NCBI GenBank assembly: GCA_040758375.1
Contig: JBFLWE010000012.1
Span: forward strand, 1 to 64,000
Direction of reading: 5' to 3'
Length of the DNA stretch: 64,000 nt
Origin: CAMLIZ01 sp040758375
GTDB lineage: Bacteria; Pseudomonadota; Gammaproteobacteria; Burkholderiales; Burkholderiaceae_C
The notes beneath the pieces are model-generated. The model was given only the letters and a program-made list of their open reading frames with translations, searched no databases and had not been told where the DNA came from. The position numbers were made by a program, and so were the translations under genes. The stretch's first letter is position 1. Each line of letters begins with the position of its first letter. Of this stretch, positions 1 to 8,908 are shown in pieces.

Positions 1-72
1 CGAGCTTGGGAGCGGCCCGGCGCTCGGGCTGACTTGCGCACTTGACCCTCCCGGGCCCACCCGCGGGCCCTT

Positions 73-107
73 CGCCGCTCTGCCATGGCGCAGGGCGGCG
101 CTTTTTT
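73..107 (+). terminator. Rho-independent terminator of a gene left of the window
   Basis: Plus-strand hairpin with arms CGCCGC-T-CTGC and GCAG-G-GCGGCG around a short loop, followed by six T residues at 102-107. The T run is on the plus strand only, so it should end transcription entering from a plus-strand gene beyond the left edge. Bases 1-72 show no gene I can recognise. The convergent regulator gene ends just downstream at 111. Confidence 0.75.
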
Positions 108-110
108 GCA

Positions 111-590
111 TCACAGCTCCAGCGAGGTGGTGCGTTTCACGGTGCGCAGCACCAGCATCGAGTTCGAGCGGGCAATGCCCGGCAACCGCATCAGCACCTG
201 CGCATGAAACTGCTCCAGGTCTTCGGCGTCGCGGTAGGTGAAGCGGATCAGGTAGTCGTTGGAGCCCGCGACGTAGAAGCAGTCGAGGATGCGCGGCTCG
301 TCGCGCACCGCGCGCTCGAAGGCCTGCACCACGCCGGCGTTGAGGCTTTCGAGGTTGACGATGGTGAAGCTCGTGCCCGGCTGGCCCACGGCCTTGGGGT
401 TGAGCAAGGCGGTGTATTGCGCGATCACGCCGGCATCTTCGAGCTGCTTCACCCGCCGCAGGCAGGCCGACGGCGACAAATGCACCCGCGCCGCCAGGTC
501 CACGTTCGAGAGCCGGCCGTCGGCCTGCAGTGCCACCAGGATGGCACGGTCGATCGCATCAAGTTGCGGCTGAGGCGGCACGGATCGCAT
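111..590 (-). CDS. Lrp/AsnC-family transcriptional regulator
   Basis: Protein of 159 aa, the usual Lrp/AsnC length. An N-terminal helix-turn-helix (about residues 10-55; LDAIDRAIL, then SPSACLRRVKQLEDAG) is followed by an alpha/beta AsnC-type ligand domain (about 70-150; FTYRDAEDLEQF). The frame is open up to 680, but the ATG at 590 places the HTH at the normal distance from the N-terminus, so I chose it. It is divergent from the aminotransferase operon starting at 721. Lrp-type regulators commonly control an adjacent amino-acid or amine catabolic operon, so it is probably the local regulator. Its ligand cannot be read from sequence. Confidence 0.9.
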   Translation of the reverse strand: MRSVPPQPQLDAIDRAILVALQADGRLSNVDLAARVHLSPSACLRRVKQLEDAGVIAQYTALLNPKAVGQPGTSFTIVNLESLNAGVVQAFERAVRDEPRILDCFYVAGSNDYLIRFTYRDAEDLEQFHAQVLMRLPGIARSNSMLVLRTVKRTTSLEL

Positions 591-720
591 GGAATGCGCA
601 AAGGCTCTTGAATGCTCGCATGATATTGCGCATACCCCCATGGCCGGGCGTGTTTCCTGCAGCACATTGCGCGCCGGCATGACTAGACTGGCCTGAACCT
701 CACTCCCAGCGAGACACCCG

Positions 721-2028
721 ATGAGCGCTTCACTCGACGCCTACTGGATGCCCTTTACCGCCAACCGCCAGTTCAAGAAGGCGCCGCGCCTGCTGGCCCG
801 GGCCTCCGGCATGCACTACTGGACCGACGACGGCCGCCAGATCCTCGACGGCGTGGCGGGCCTGTGGTGCGTGAACGCAGGCCATGCCCGGCCGAAGATC
901 GTGCAGGCGATCCAGGCCCAGGCGGGCGAGCTCGACTACGCGCCGCCCTTCCAGATGGGCCACCCCAAGGCCTTTGCGCTGGCCGATGCGCTGGTCAGGC
1001 TCACGCCGCCCGAGCTGAACAAGGTGTTCTTCACCAACTCGGGCTCGGAGTCGGTGGACACCGCGCTCAAGATGGCCATCGCCTACCACCGCGCCCGGGG
1101 CGAAGGCGCGCGCACCCGGCTGATCGGCCGCGAGCGCGGCTACCACGGTGTCAACTTCGGCGGCATTTCGGTGGGCGGCATGGTGGCCAACCGCAAGATG
1201 TTCGGCACGCTGCTGGCCGGCGTGGACCACATCCGCCACACCCACGACCTGGCCCGCAACGCGTTCTCCAACGGCCAGCCGCCGCACGGCGCCGAGCTGG
1301 CCGACGACCTGGAGCGGCTGGTGCAGCTGCACGACGCCTCGACCATCGCCGCGGTGATCGTCGAGCCGGTGGCCGGCTCCACCGGCGTGCTGATCCCGCC
1401 CCAGGGCTACCTGCAGCGCCTGCGCGACATCTGCGACAAACACGGCATCCTGCTGATCTTCGACGAGGTGATCACCGGTTTCGGCCGCACCGGCCAGCCC
1501 TTCGCCGCACAGACCTTCGGCGTCACGCCGGACATCATCACCGCCGCCAAGGGCGTGACCAACGGCTGCGTGCCGATGGGCGCGGTGTTCGTGAAGCAGC
1601 AGATCCACGACACCTTCATGACCGGGCCGGAGCACCTGATCGAGTTCTTCCACGGCTACACCTACTCGGCGCATCCGCTGGCCTGCGCCGCCGGGCTGGC
1701 CACGCTGGAAACCTATGCCGACGAAGGCCTGCTGACGCGCGCCGCGCAGCTGCAGGGCTACTTTGCCGACGCGTTGTTCTCGCTCAAGGGCCTGCCCAAC
1801 GTGATCGACATCCGCACCATCGGCCTGGTGGGCGGCATCGAGCTGCAGCCGCTGCCCGGAGAACCGGCCAAGCGCGCCTTCAACGTGTTCCTCGACTGCT
1901 TCGACAAGGGCGTGCTGATCCGCACCACCGGCGACACCATCGCGCTGTCGCCGCCGCTGATCATCGAAAAGACCCAGATCGACCAGTTGATCGACACGAT
2001 CACCGGGGCGCTGAAGCGGGCCGCTTGA
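721..2028 (+). CDS. aptA: omega-amino acid (beta-alanine)--pyruvate aminotransferase
   Basis: Class III PLP-dependent aminotransferase of 435 aa, full length. It shows IFDEVITGFGRTG with the PLP-contacting Asp, the PLP-binding lysine K277 in AAKGVTNG, and an N-terminal segment (YWMPFTANRQFK) typical of the beta-alanine:pyruvate/omega-amino-acid group. Expected reaction: transfer of a terminal amino group from beta-alanine or another omega-amine to pyruvate, giving an aldehyde and alanine, in the cytoplasm. It is the first gene of the amine-catabolism cluster and divergent from an Lrp-type regulator. Beta-alanine is also an end product of spermidine/diaminopropane breakdown, which fits the neighbours. 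The exact substrate is inferred. Confidence 0.85.
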   Translation: MSASLDAYWMPFTANRQFKKAPRLLARASGMHYWTDDGRQILDGVAGLWCVNAGHARPKIVQAIQAQAGELDYAPPFQMGHPKAFALADALVRLTPPELNKVFFTNSGSESVDTALKMAIAYHRARGEGARTRLIGRERGYHGVNFGGISVGGMVANRKMFGTLLAGVDHIRHTHDLARNAFSNGQPPHGAELADDLERLVQLHDASTIAAVIVEPVAGSTGVLIPPQGYLQRLRDICDKHGILLIFDEVITGFGRTGQPFAAQTFGVTPDIITAAKGVTNGCVPMGAVFVKQQIHDTFMTGPEHLIEFFHGYTYSAHPLACAAGLATLETYADEGLLTRAAQLQGYFADALFSLKGLPNVIDIRTIGLVGGIELQPLPGEPAKRAFNVFLDCFDKGVLIRTTGDTIALSPPLIIEKTQIDQLIDTITGALKRAA

Positions 2029-2071
2029 CGAAGCGCGCGCACCGGGCACACTGGCTGCAAAGGGGAGCCAG

Positions 2072-2827
2072 ATGTCTAGCAAACCGATCGTGCTGGTGCC
2101 CGCCTGCAACCGGCTGCTGGGGCACCACGTCTACCACGTGGCCGGAAAAAAGTACGTCGACGCGGTGCGGCTGGCGCAATGCCAGCCGCTGATCGTGCCC
2201 ACGGCCACCGCGCACGAGCTCGATGCGCTGCTCGACCTGGCCCACGGCGTGCTGCTCACCGGCTCGCCCTCCAATGTGCACCCCAGCCATTTCTTCGAGG
2301 AGGTGCTCGACCCCACGCTGCCGCTGGACCCCGACCGCGACGCCTGGACGCTGCCGCTGATCCCCAAGGCCGTCGAGCGCGGCATGCCGCTGTTCGCCAT
2401 CTGTCGTGGCTTCCAGGAGGTGAACGTGGCGCTCGGCGGCTCGCTGCACCAGGCGGTGCACCGGGTGGCGGGCTTCCGCGACCACCGCGACGACGAGTCG
2501 CAGCCCATCGAGGTGCAGTACGGACCGGCGCACGAGGTGGCGGTGCAACCGGGCGGGCTGCTGGAGCGCATCCTGGGGCTGCAGCGCTTCGAGGTGAACT
2601 CGCTGCACGGCCAGGGCGTGAACAGGCTCGCCAAGGGGCTGCGCATCGAGGCGCGCGCGCCCGACGGACTGGTCGAGGCGTTCTCGCTCGAAGCGGCGCG
2701 CGGCTTCATGCTGGCCGCGCAATGGCACCCCGAATGGCGCGCCGCCGAGAACCCGGTCTCGCGCAAGCTCTTCCAGGCCTTCGGCGAGGCCGCCCTCGCC
2801 TACCGCGACCGCCTGCCCTACACCTAG
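2072..2827 (+). CDS. puuD: gamma-glutamyl-gamma-aminobutyrate hydrolase family protein (PuuD-like)
   Basis: Class I glutamine-amidotransferase-like hydrolase of 251 aa. The nucleophile is C111 in FAICRGFQE and the catalytic pair is H219/E221 in WHPEW, so the Cys-His-Glu triad is intact. PuuD enzymes hydrolyse gamma-glutamyl-GABA to glutamate and GABA, the last de-glutamylation step of the Puu putrescine pathway. The gene lies 43 bp after the aminotransferase and 49 bp before the glutamine-synthetase-like gene, on the same strand. The neighbouring gamma-glutamyl ligase supports the role; related triads occur in other gamma-glutamyl hydrolases, so exact specificity is inferred. Confidence 0.85.
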   Translation: MSSKPIVLVPACNRLLGHHVYHVAGKKYVDAVRLAQCQPLIVPTATAHELDALLDLAHGVLLTGSPSNVHPSHFFEEVLDPTLPLDPDRDAWTLPLIPKAVERGMPLFAICRGFQEVNVALGGSLHQAVHRVAGFRDHRDDESQPIEVQYGPAHEVAVQPGGLLERILGLQRFEVNSLHGQGVNRLAKGLRIEARAPDGLVEAFSLEAARGFMLAAQWHPEWRAAENPVSRKLFQAFGEAALAYRDRLPYT

Positions 2828-2876
2828 CGCACCACCTGCATCCGCTGCGGGAGGGTTCAACGCGAACAGGTGTTTT

Positions 2877-4244
2877 ATGGTGGTTCGAGACAACTTCACA
2901 TTCAGCGAGCTGGAACAGTGGCTCAACGAGCGCCGGGTGACCGAGATCGAGTGCCTGGTGCCTGACCTCACCGGCGTGGCGCGCGGCAAGATCCTGCCGC
3001 GCGAAAAGTTCACCGAAGACCGCGGCATGCGGCTGCCGGAGGCGGTGGTGGCGATGAGCGTGACGGGCGAATTCCCCGACGAGGGCCCGTACTACGACGT
3101 GGTGAGCAAGACCGACGCCGACATGCACCTGCGGCCCGACCCGGCCACGGTGCGCATCGTGCCCTGGGCCGCCGACCCCACCGCCCAGGTGATCCACGAC
3201 TGCTACGACAAGCAGGGCCGCATCGTGCCGCACGCGCCGCGTTCGGTGCTCAGGCGCGTGTGCCAGCTGTTCGACGAGCAGGGCTGGGAGCCGGTGGTGG
3301 CGCCCGAGATCGAGTTCTACCTGGTGGCGCGCAACACCGACCCCGACATGCCCCTGAAGCCGCCGCTGGGCCGCAGCGGGCGGGCCGAGACTTCGCGCCA
3401 GGCGTATTCGATCGACGCGGTCAACGAGTTCGATCCGCTGTTCGAGGACATCTACGCCTACTGCGAGCAGATGGAGCTCAACGTGGACACGCTGATCCAC
3501 GAGGTGGGCGCCGGGCAGATGGAGATCAACTTCTTCCATGCCCACCCGCTGGGCCTGGCCGACGAGGTGTTCTTCTTCAAGCGCACGGTGCGCGAGGCGG
3601 CGCTGCGCCACGACATGTTCGCAACCTTCATGGCCAAGCCCATCGCCGGCGAGCCGGGCAGCGCGATGCACGTGCACCAGAGCCTGGTGGACAAGGCCAC
3701 CGGCCGGAACCTGTTCAGCAACGAAGACGGCTCGCCCAGCCAGGCCTTCTACTGGTACATCGGCGGGCTGCAACGCTACATCCCCGCCTGCATGGCGCTG
3801 TTCGCACCTTACGTCAACTCCTACCGGCGGCTGACGCGCTACACCGCCGCGCCGATCAACATCCAGTGGGGCATCGACAACCGCACGGTGGGCATCCGTT
3901 CGCCGCTGTCCACACCGCAGGCGCGGCGCGTGGAAAACCGCGTGATCGGCGCCGATGCCAACCCCTACGTCGCACTGGCGGCCACGCTGGCCTGCGGCTA
4001 CCTGGGCATGCGCAACAAGATCGATCCCACGCCGGAGTGCAAGGGCGACGCCTACCTGGGCGACTACCAGCTGCCGCGCTCGCTGTCGGAGGCGCTGATG
4101 CTGCTGCGCGAGGCCACCGATCTGCACCAGGTGCTGGGCCCCGGCTTCGTGACCGTGTACACCGAGGTCAAGGAGATCGAATACGCCGAGTTCATGAAGG
4201 TGATCTCGCCGTGGGAGCGCGAGCACCTGCTGCTTCACGTGTGA
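2877..4244 (+). CDS. puuA: glutamine synthetase family protein, probable gamma-glutamylpolyamine synthetase (PuuA-like)
   Basis: Protein of 455 aa with the glutamine-synthetase fold: N-terminal beta-Grasp (VTEIECLVPDLTGVARG), then the catalytic domain with APEIEFYLV, GAGQMEINF, the His-bearing AMHVHQS and the arginine-rich TVGIRSPLS. It is shorter than a true GlnA and lacks the adenylylation-site context I would expect in GlnA. It fits the PuuA/SpuI group, which joins glutamate to putrescine or another amine with ATP. An AGGTG sequence sits just before the ATG. It is flanked by the PuuD-like hydrolase and a putrescine-type aminotransferase, consistent with gamma-glutamylated polyamine catabolism. 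Confidence 0.85.
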   Translation: MVVRDNFTFSELEQWLNERRVTEIECLVPDLTGVARGKILPREKFTEDRGMRLPEAVVAMSVTGEFPDEGPYYDVVSKTDADMHLRPDPATVRIVPWAADPTAQVIHDCYDKQGRIVPHAPRSVLRRVCQLFDEQGWEPVVAPEIEFYLVARNTDPDMPLKPPLGRSGRAETSRQAYSIDAVNEFDPLFEDIYAYCEQMELNVDTLIHEVGAGQMEINFFHAHPLGLADEVFFFKRTVREAALRHDMFATFMAKPIAGEPGSAMHVHQSLVDKATGRNLFSNEDGSPSQAFYWYIGGLQRYIPACMALFAPYVNSYRRLTRYTAAPINIQWGIDNRTVGIRSPLSTPQARRVENRVIGADANPYVALAATLACGYLGMRNKIDPTPECKGDAYLGDYQLPRSLSEALMLLREATDLHQVLGPGFVTVYTEVKEIEYAEFMKVISPWEREHLLLHV

Positions 4245-4254
4245 AGGACCACCC

Positions 4255-5628
4255 ATGAGAACCACACGCGAATGGCAGGCCGCCGACGCGGCGCACTTCC
4301 TGCACCCTTTCACCGACTTCCAGGCCCTGGCGAACAAGGGCTCGCGCATCATCACCCGCGCCGACAACATCTACCTGTGGGACAGCGACGGCCAGCGCAT
4401 CCTCGATGCGATGTCGGGGCTGTGGTGCGTGAACGTGGGCTACGGCCAGCCCGCGCTGGTCGAGGCGGCTGCGCGCCAGCTCCAGGAGCTGCCCTTCTAC
4501 AACGCCTTCTTCCAGACCGCCACGCCGCCGGCCATCGAGCTGGCCGAAGCGCTGGCCCAAGTGAGCCCGCCGAGCTTCCGGCACGTGTTCTTCACCAACT
4601 CCGGCTCGGAGGGCAACGACACGGTGGTGCGCATGGTGCGCCGCTACTGGGACCTGCTGGGCCAGCCGCAGCGCCAGGTGATCATCAGCCGCAAGAACGC
4701 CTATCACGGCTCCACGATGGCCGGCGCCTCGCTGGGCGGCATGAGCGCGATGCATGCGCAGGGCGGGCTGCCGATCCCCGGCATCGAGCACATCGAGCAA
4801 CCGTACTGGTTTGCCAACGGGCGCGGCATGAGCCCGGCGGAGTTCGGCATCGAGGCCGCGCGCTGGCTGGAGGCCAGGATCCAGGAACTGGGGCCGCTGA
4901 ACGTGGCGGCCTTCATCGGCGAGCCGGTGCAAGGCGCAGGCGGCGTGATCATCCCGCCCGACACCTACTGGCCGGAGATCCAGCGCATCTGCGACCACCA
5001 CGGCATCCTGCTGGTGAGCGACGAGGTGATCTGCGGCTTCGGCCGCACCGGGCACTGGTTCGGCTGCGAGCGCTTCGGCATGCGGCCGGACCTGATGACC
5101 TTTGCCAAGGGCGTGACCTCGGGCTATGTGCCGCTGGGCGGGGTGATGGTGGGCGAGCGCGTGGCGCGCGTGCTGATCGACCAGGGCGGCGAGTTCGAGC
5201 ACGGCTACACCTACTCGGGCCATCCGGTGGCCTGCGCGGTGGGCGTGGCCAACCTGCGGCTGATCCGGCAGCTGGGGCTGGTGGAGCATGTGCGCCACGA
5301 CGTGGGGCCCTACCTGGCCCAGGCCTACCAACACCTGGCCGAGCATCCGCTGGTGGGCATGGCCGAGACCTGCGGCCTGATGGGCGCGCTGCTGCTGGTC
5401 AAGGACAAGGCGCTGGGCCTGCCGTTTCCACCCGAACTGCAGGTGGGCATGGCCTGCAGGGCGCATTGCTTTGCCAACGGACTGATCATGCGCGCGGTGG
5501 GCGACCGCATGATCGTGGCGCCGCCGCTGGTGATCACGCGCGCGCAGATCGACGAGATGGTGGGCCTGATCGGGCGCTGCCTCGACCTGACGCTGGAAGA
5601 CCTGCAACGCAACGGGAGCCTGACATGA
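4255..5628 (+). CDS. spuC: class III aminotransferase, probable putrescine/polyamine--pyruvate aminotransferase (SpuC-like)
   Basis: Full-length class III aminotransferase of 457 aa with the N-terminal HFLHPFTDFQ signature of the putrescine/polyamine subgroup. It also shows SDEVICGFGRTG and the PLP lysine K285 in FAKGVTSG. Expected role: transamination of putrescine, cadaverine or a related amine to the aminoaldehyde, which the following dehydrogenase would oxidise. Its stop codon overlaps the next start (ATGA at 5625-5628), so the two are probably translationally coupled. It is the second aminotransferase of the cluster, clearly different in sequence from the first. Confidence 0.85.
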   Translation: MRTTREWQAADAAHFLHPFTDFQALANKGSRIITRADNIYLWDSDGQRILDAMSGLWCVNVGYGQPALVEAAARQLQELPFYNAFFQTATPPAIELAEALAQVSPPSFRHVFFTNSGSEGNDTVVRMVRRYWDLLGQPQRQVIISRKNAYHGSTMAGASLGGMSAMHAQGGLPIPGIEHIEQPYWFANGRGMSPAEFGIEAARWLEARIQELGPLNVAAFIGEPVQGAGGVIIPPDTYWPEIQRICDHHGILLVSDEVICGFGRTGHWFGCERFGMRPDLMTFAKGVTSGYVPLGGVMVGERVARVLIDQGGEFEHGYTYSGHPVACAVGVANLRLIRQLGLVEHVRHDVGPYLAQAYQHLAEHPLVGMAETCGLMGALLLVKDKALGLPFPPELQVGMACRAHCFANGLIMRAVGDRMIVAPPLVITRAQIDEMVGLIGRCLDLTLEDLQRNGSLT

Positions 5629-7112
5629 CCCCAGTCGATTGGCATGAGCGCGCCGGCACGATGCGCTTCGACGGCCGCCTGCTGATCGACGGCGAGCGGC
5701 GCGAGGCGCAGGACGGCGCGACTTTCGACTGCAAGTCGCCGGTGGACGGCCGCGTGCTGGCGCCGGTGGCGCGTGGCCGCGAAGCCGACGTCGATGCCGC
5801 TGTCAAGGCCGCGCGCGCCGCCTTCGACGACAAGCGCTGGGCAGGCAAGCCGCCGGCCGTGCGCAAGCGCATCCTGCAGCGCTTTGCCGACAAGATACTG
5901 GCCGCCAAGGAGGAGCTGGCGCTGACCGAGACGCTGGACATGGGCAAACCCATCCAGTACGCCTTGAACGTGGACGTGAACGCCGCCGCACGCTGCATCG
6001 CCTGGTACGCCGAGGCGATCGACAAGGTGTACGACGAGATCGCTCCTACGCCGGCCAGCGCGCTGGCGCTGATCACCCGCGAGCCCGTGGGCGTGATCGG
6101 CGCCATCGTGCCCTGGAACTACCCGATGGTGATGGCGGCGTGGAAGCTGGGCCCGGCGCTGGCGGCCGGCAACTCCGTGGTGCTCAAGCCGAGCGAGAAG
6201 TCGCCGCTGTCGGCGCTGCGCCTGGCCGAGCTGGCCATCGAGGCGGGCCTGCCGCCGGGCGTGTTCAACGTGGTGCCGGGCTACGGCGCCGAAGCCGGCG
6301 AGGCGCTCGCGCTGCACATGGACGTGGACGCGATCGGGTTCACCGGCTCCACGCGCACCGGCCGTCGCATGCTCGAGTACGCAGGCCGCTCCAACCTGAA
6401 GCGGGTGTTCAACGAGCTGGGCGGCAAGTCGGCGTTCATCGTGTTCCCCGACTTCGCCGACATGGCGCGCGCGGCACGCACGGTGGCGGCCAGCATGTTC
6501 TTCAACCAGGGCGAGTCGTGCAACGCGCCCTCGCGCGTGCTGGTGCACGAGAGCATTGCCGACGGGTTCGTGCAGACCGTCGCGGACGAGGCGCCCAAGT
6601 ACCAGCCCGACGATCCGCTGCTGCCCTCCACCGAGATGGGCGCGATCGTAGACGACATGCAGCTGCGCACGGTGCTGGGCTACATCGACGCCGGCCGCGA
6701 GGAAGGCGCGCAGTGCCTGGTCGGCGGCCGGCAGGTGCGGCAGGCCAGCGGCGGCTTCTACGTGGAGCCCACGGTCTTCGACCAGGTGGCCAACGGCATG
6801 AAGATCGCGCGCGAGGAGATCTTCGGCCCGGTGCTGTCGGTGATCCGCTTCCGCAGCGAGGACGAGGCGATCGCGCTGGCCAACAACACGCCCTATGGCC
6901 TGCAGGCCAGCGTGTGGAGCGACCACCTGAGCCGGGCACACCGCGTGGCGCGGGCGCTGCGCGCCGGCACCGTGCACGTGAACCAGTACGACGAGGACGA
7001 CATCACCGTGCCCTTCGGCGGCTACAAGCAGTCGGGCAACGGACGCGACAAGTCGCTGCACGCCTTCGACAAGGTCACCGAGCTGAAGACCACCTGGGTC
7101 AGAATCGACTGA
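5625..7112 (+). CDS. puuC: NAD(P)-dependent aldehyde dehydrogenase (PuuC-like)
   Basis: Protein of 495 aa in the aldehyde dehydrogenase superfamily. It has the cofactor-binding VPWNYP and GFTGSTRTG motifs, the general base E264 in NELGGK and the nucleophile C299 in NQGESCNA. PuuC-type enzymes oxidise gamma-glutamyl-gamma-aminobutyraldehyde or aminoaldehydes to the acids. I chose the ATG at 5625, which overlaps the preceding stop by four bases. The frame is open from 4272, but the earlier part is the shadow of the aminotransferase gene. The next gene starts directly after this stop codon. Confidence 0.9.
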   Translation: MTPVDWHERAGTMRFDGRLLIDGERREAQDGATFDCKSPVDGRVLAPVARGREADVDAAVKAARAAFDDKRWAGKPPAVRKRILQRFADKILAAKEELALTETLDMGKPIQYALNVDVNAAARCIAWYAEAIDKVYDEIAPTPASALALITREPVGVIGAIVPWNYPMVMAAWKLGPALAAGNSVVLKPSEKSPLSALRLAELAIEAGLPPGVFNVVPGYGAEAGEALALHMDVDAIGFTGSTRTGRRMLEYAGRSNLKRVFNELGGKSAFIVFPDFADMARAARTVAASMFFNQGESCNAPSRVLVHESIADGFVQTVADEAPKYQPDDPLLPSTEMGAIVDDMQLRTVLGYIDAGREEGAQCLVGGRQVRQASGGFYVEPTVFDQVANGMKIAREEIFGPVLSVIRFRSEDEAIALANNTPYGLQASVWSDHLSRAHRVARALRAGTVHVNQYDEDDITVPFGGYKQSGNGRDKSLHAFDKVTELKTTWVRID

Positions 7113-8036
7113 ATGTCCTTTTCGATCGCCTCCGCGGGTGCACGCCCGGCCGTGCCCTGGACCGCCTACCTCTGCCTGGCCGCCAGCATGGCGCTGGTGG
7201 GCAGCTACGTCGGCCTGTCGAAGCTGCTGGTGGTGGTGTTCCCGGTGTTCCTGCTGGCCTGGTTGCGGTTCGGCATCGCCGCGGTGGCCATGGCCGGCTG
7301 GGTGCGGCGGGCACCGCACGAAGCGCCGCTGTCCGGGCACGACCGCTGGCTGCTCTTCCTCGAATCGTTCCTCGGCAACTTCCTGTTCTCGGTCTTCATG
7401 CTGTTCGGCGTGGCGCGCACCAGCGCGGTGGCTGCCGGCGTGATCATGGCGGCCATTCCCGCGGCGGTGGCACTGCTGTCGCGCGTGTTCCTCGGCGAAC
7501 GCATCCGCCGGCGCGTGATGGCCGGCATCGCCTGCGCGGTGGGCGGCATCGCGCTGGTGTCGTTGACCAAACACCCGGATTCCGCCGATGGCGGCTCGCT
7601 GCTGGGCAACCTGCTGCTCGTCGGCGCCGTGCTGTGCGAGGCGAGCTATGTCGTCATCGGCAAGAAGCTCACCGGCAACGTGTCGCCCAAGCGCATCAGC
7701 GCGCTGGTCAACCTGTGGGGGCTGCTGCTCGTCACGCCGCTGGGTCTGTGGCAGGCATTGGGCTTCACGTTCGGCGAGGTGGCGCCCGGCCAGTGGATGC
7801 TGCTGCTGTTCTATGCCATCGCGGCCAGCGTGATCACGGTCTGGCTCTGGATGACCGGGCTGCGCCACGTGCCGGCCTCCCAGGCCGGCGTGTTCACCGT
7901 GATGCTGCCGGTGAGCGCTGCCGCGATCGGCGTGCTGTTCCTCGGCGAGCGCTTCAGCGGGCCCCAGGCTGGCGCCTTCTCGCTGGCGCTGCTGGGCATC
8001 GTGCTGGCGACCTGGCCCTCCAGGGCCGTGCGTTAG
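7113..8036 (+). CDS. EamA (drug/metabolite transporter superfamily) permease
   Basis: Protein of 307 aa, almost entirely hydrophobic, with about ten predicted membrane segments in two EamA repeats. The first repeat begins near AYLCLAASMALVGSYVG and the second near LLVGAVLCEASYVVIG. The start codon follows the stop of the aldehyde dehydrogenase with no spacer, so it is probably the last gene of the amine operon. It may move a pathway substrate or product; the direction and compound are unknown. It converges on the phosphorylase gene, and the two coding ends overlap by four bases (8033-8036). Confidence 0.85.
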   Translation: MSFSIASAGARPAVPWTAYLCLAASMALVGSYVGLSKLLVVVFPVFLLAWLRFGIAAVAMAGWVRRAPHEAPLSGHDRWLLFLESFLGNFLFSVFMLFGVARTSAVAAGVIMAAIPAAVALLSRVFLGERIRRRVMAGIACAVGGIALVSLTKHPDSADGGSLLGNLLLVGAVLCEASYVVIGKKLTGNVSPKRISALVNLWGLLLVTPLGLWQALGFTFGEVAPGQWMLLLFYAIAASVITVWLWMTGLRHVPASQAGVFTVMLPVSAAAIGVLFLGERFSGPQAGAFSLALLGIVLATWPSRAVR

Positions 8037-8908
8037 CCCCGGTTCTGCAGCACGCGGCCGGCGACGACGCGCAGCTTCTCGACCAGGGCCGGGTCGCGCG
8101 CGGCCGGCGCGGTGATCAAGGCATGGTCCAGCGCGCGGCGGCAGGCGCAGGCGGGCGCCGCCGCATCGCCGGCCACCCGGGGCGCCAGGCCGGCCACCAG
8201 GCCTTGCGCCTGGCTCGCATTGGCCAGCAGCACCCGCACGATCGCGTCCACGGTCACCGCATCGTGCGCCGGGTGCCAGCAGTCGTAGTCGGTCACCATC
8301 GCCACGGCCGCATAACAAAGCTCGGCCTCGCGCGCCAGCCTGGCCTCGGGCAGGTTGGTCATGCCGACCACGTCGCACTGCCAGCTCCGGTACAGCCGCG
8401 ACTCGGCCAGCGTGGAGAACTGCGGCCCTTCCATCGCCAGGTAGGTGCCGCCGCGCCGGTGCGGCACGCCGCCGGCGCGCAACACCTGCTCCACGTGATC
8501 GCCCAGACGGCTGCACACCGGATGCGCCATCGCCACATGGGCCACCAGCCCGGTGCCGAAAAACGAGCCGGGGCGGCCGGCCGTGCGGTCGACGAACTGG
8601 TCCACCACGACGAAGCTGCCGGGCGGCAGGTCTTCGCGCAACGACCCGACGGCGCTGACCGCCAGCACGTCGGTGACGCCCAGGCTCTTCAGCGCATGGA
8701 TGTTGGCGCGGTAGTTCACCTCGCCGGGCGGAATGCGGTGGCCCCGGCCATGGCGCGGCAGGAAGGCCATGTCCACGCCGTGCAGGCTGCCCAGCAGCAA
8801 CTCGTCCGAAGGCGCGCCCCAGGGCGTGTCGCAGCGCACCCAGCGGGTGTCGCTGAGCCCGGGCAGGTCATAGAGCCCGCTGCCGCCGATGATGCCGATC
8901 ACACCCAT
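8033..8908 (-). CDS. mtnP: S-methyl-5'-thioinosine phosphorylase / MTA phosphorylase-like enzyme
   Basis: Protein of 291 aa of the purine nucleoside phosphorylase / MTA phosphorylase family. It shows GIIGGSGLYDLPG (phosphate loop), FLPRHGRGH, NYRANIHAL and the substrate-region AMEGPQFSTLAE, VVGMTNLPE. MtnP-type enzymes cleave methylthioadenosine or methylthioinosine with phosphate. I prefer the thioinosine assignment because AMEGPQFST with MTNLPEA resembles the MTIP group, but it is not certain. The frame is open far upstream, but the ATG at 8908 gives the canonical N-terminus. It overlaps the end of dusA by ten bases, suggesting a two-gene operon. Confidence 0.8.
   Translation of the reverse strand: MGVIGIIGGSGLYDLPGLSDTRWVRCDTPWGAPSDELLLGSLHGVDMAFLPRHGRGHRIPPGEVNYRANIHALKSLGVTDVLAVSAVGSLREDLPPGSFVVVDQFVDRTAGRPGSFFGTGLVAHVAMAHPVCSRLGDHVEQVLRAGGVPHRRGGTYLAMEGPQFSTLAESRLYRSWQCDVVGMTNLPEARLAREAELCYAAVAMVTDYDCWHPAHDAVTVDAIVRVLLANASQAQGLVAGLAPRVAGDAAAPACACRRALDHALITAPAARDPALVEKLRVVAGRVLQNRG

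Noticed and set aside
1..72. Possible 3' end of a plus-strand gene at the left edge
   Set aside because: The terminator at 73-107 implies one, but 72 bases in three frames give no recognisable C-terminus, so no CDS is called.
5325..8516. 1063-codon antisense open frame across the aldehyde dehydrogenase and EamA genes
   Set aside because: It is rich in Arg, Gly, His and Ala without any domain pattern and lies opposite genes with intact catalytic motifs. Long antisense frames are expected in very GC-rich DNA.
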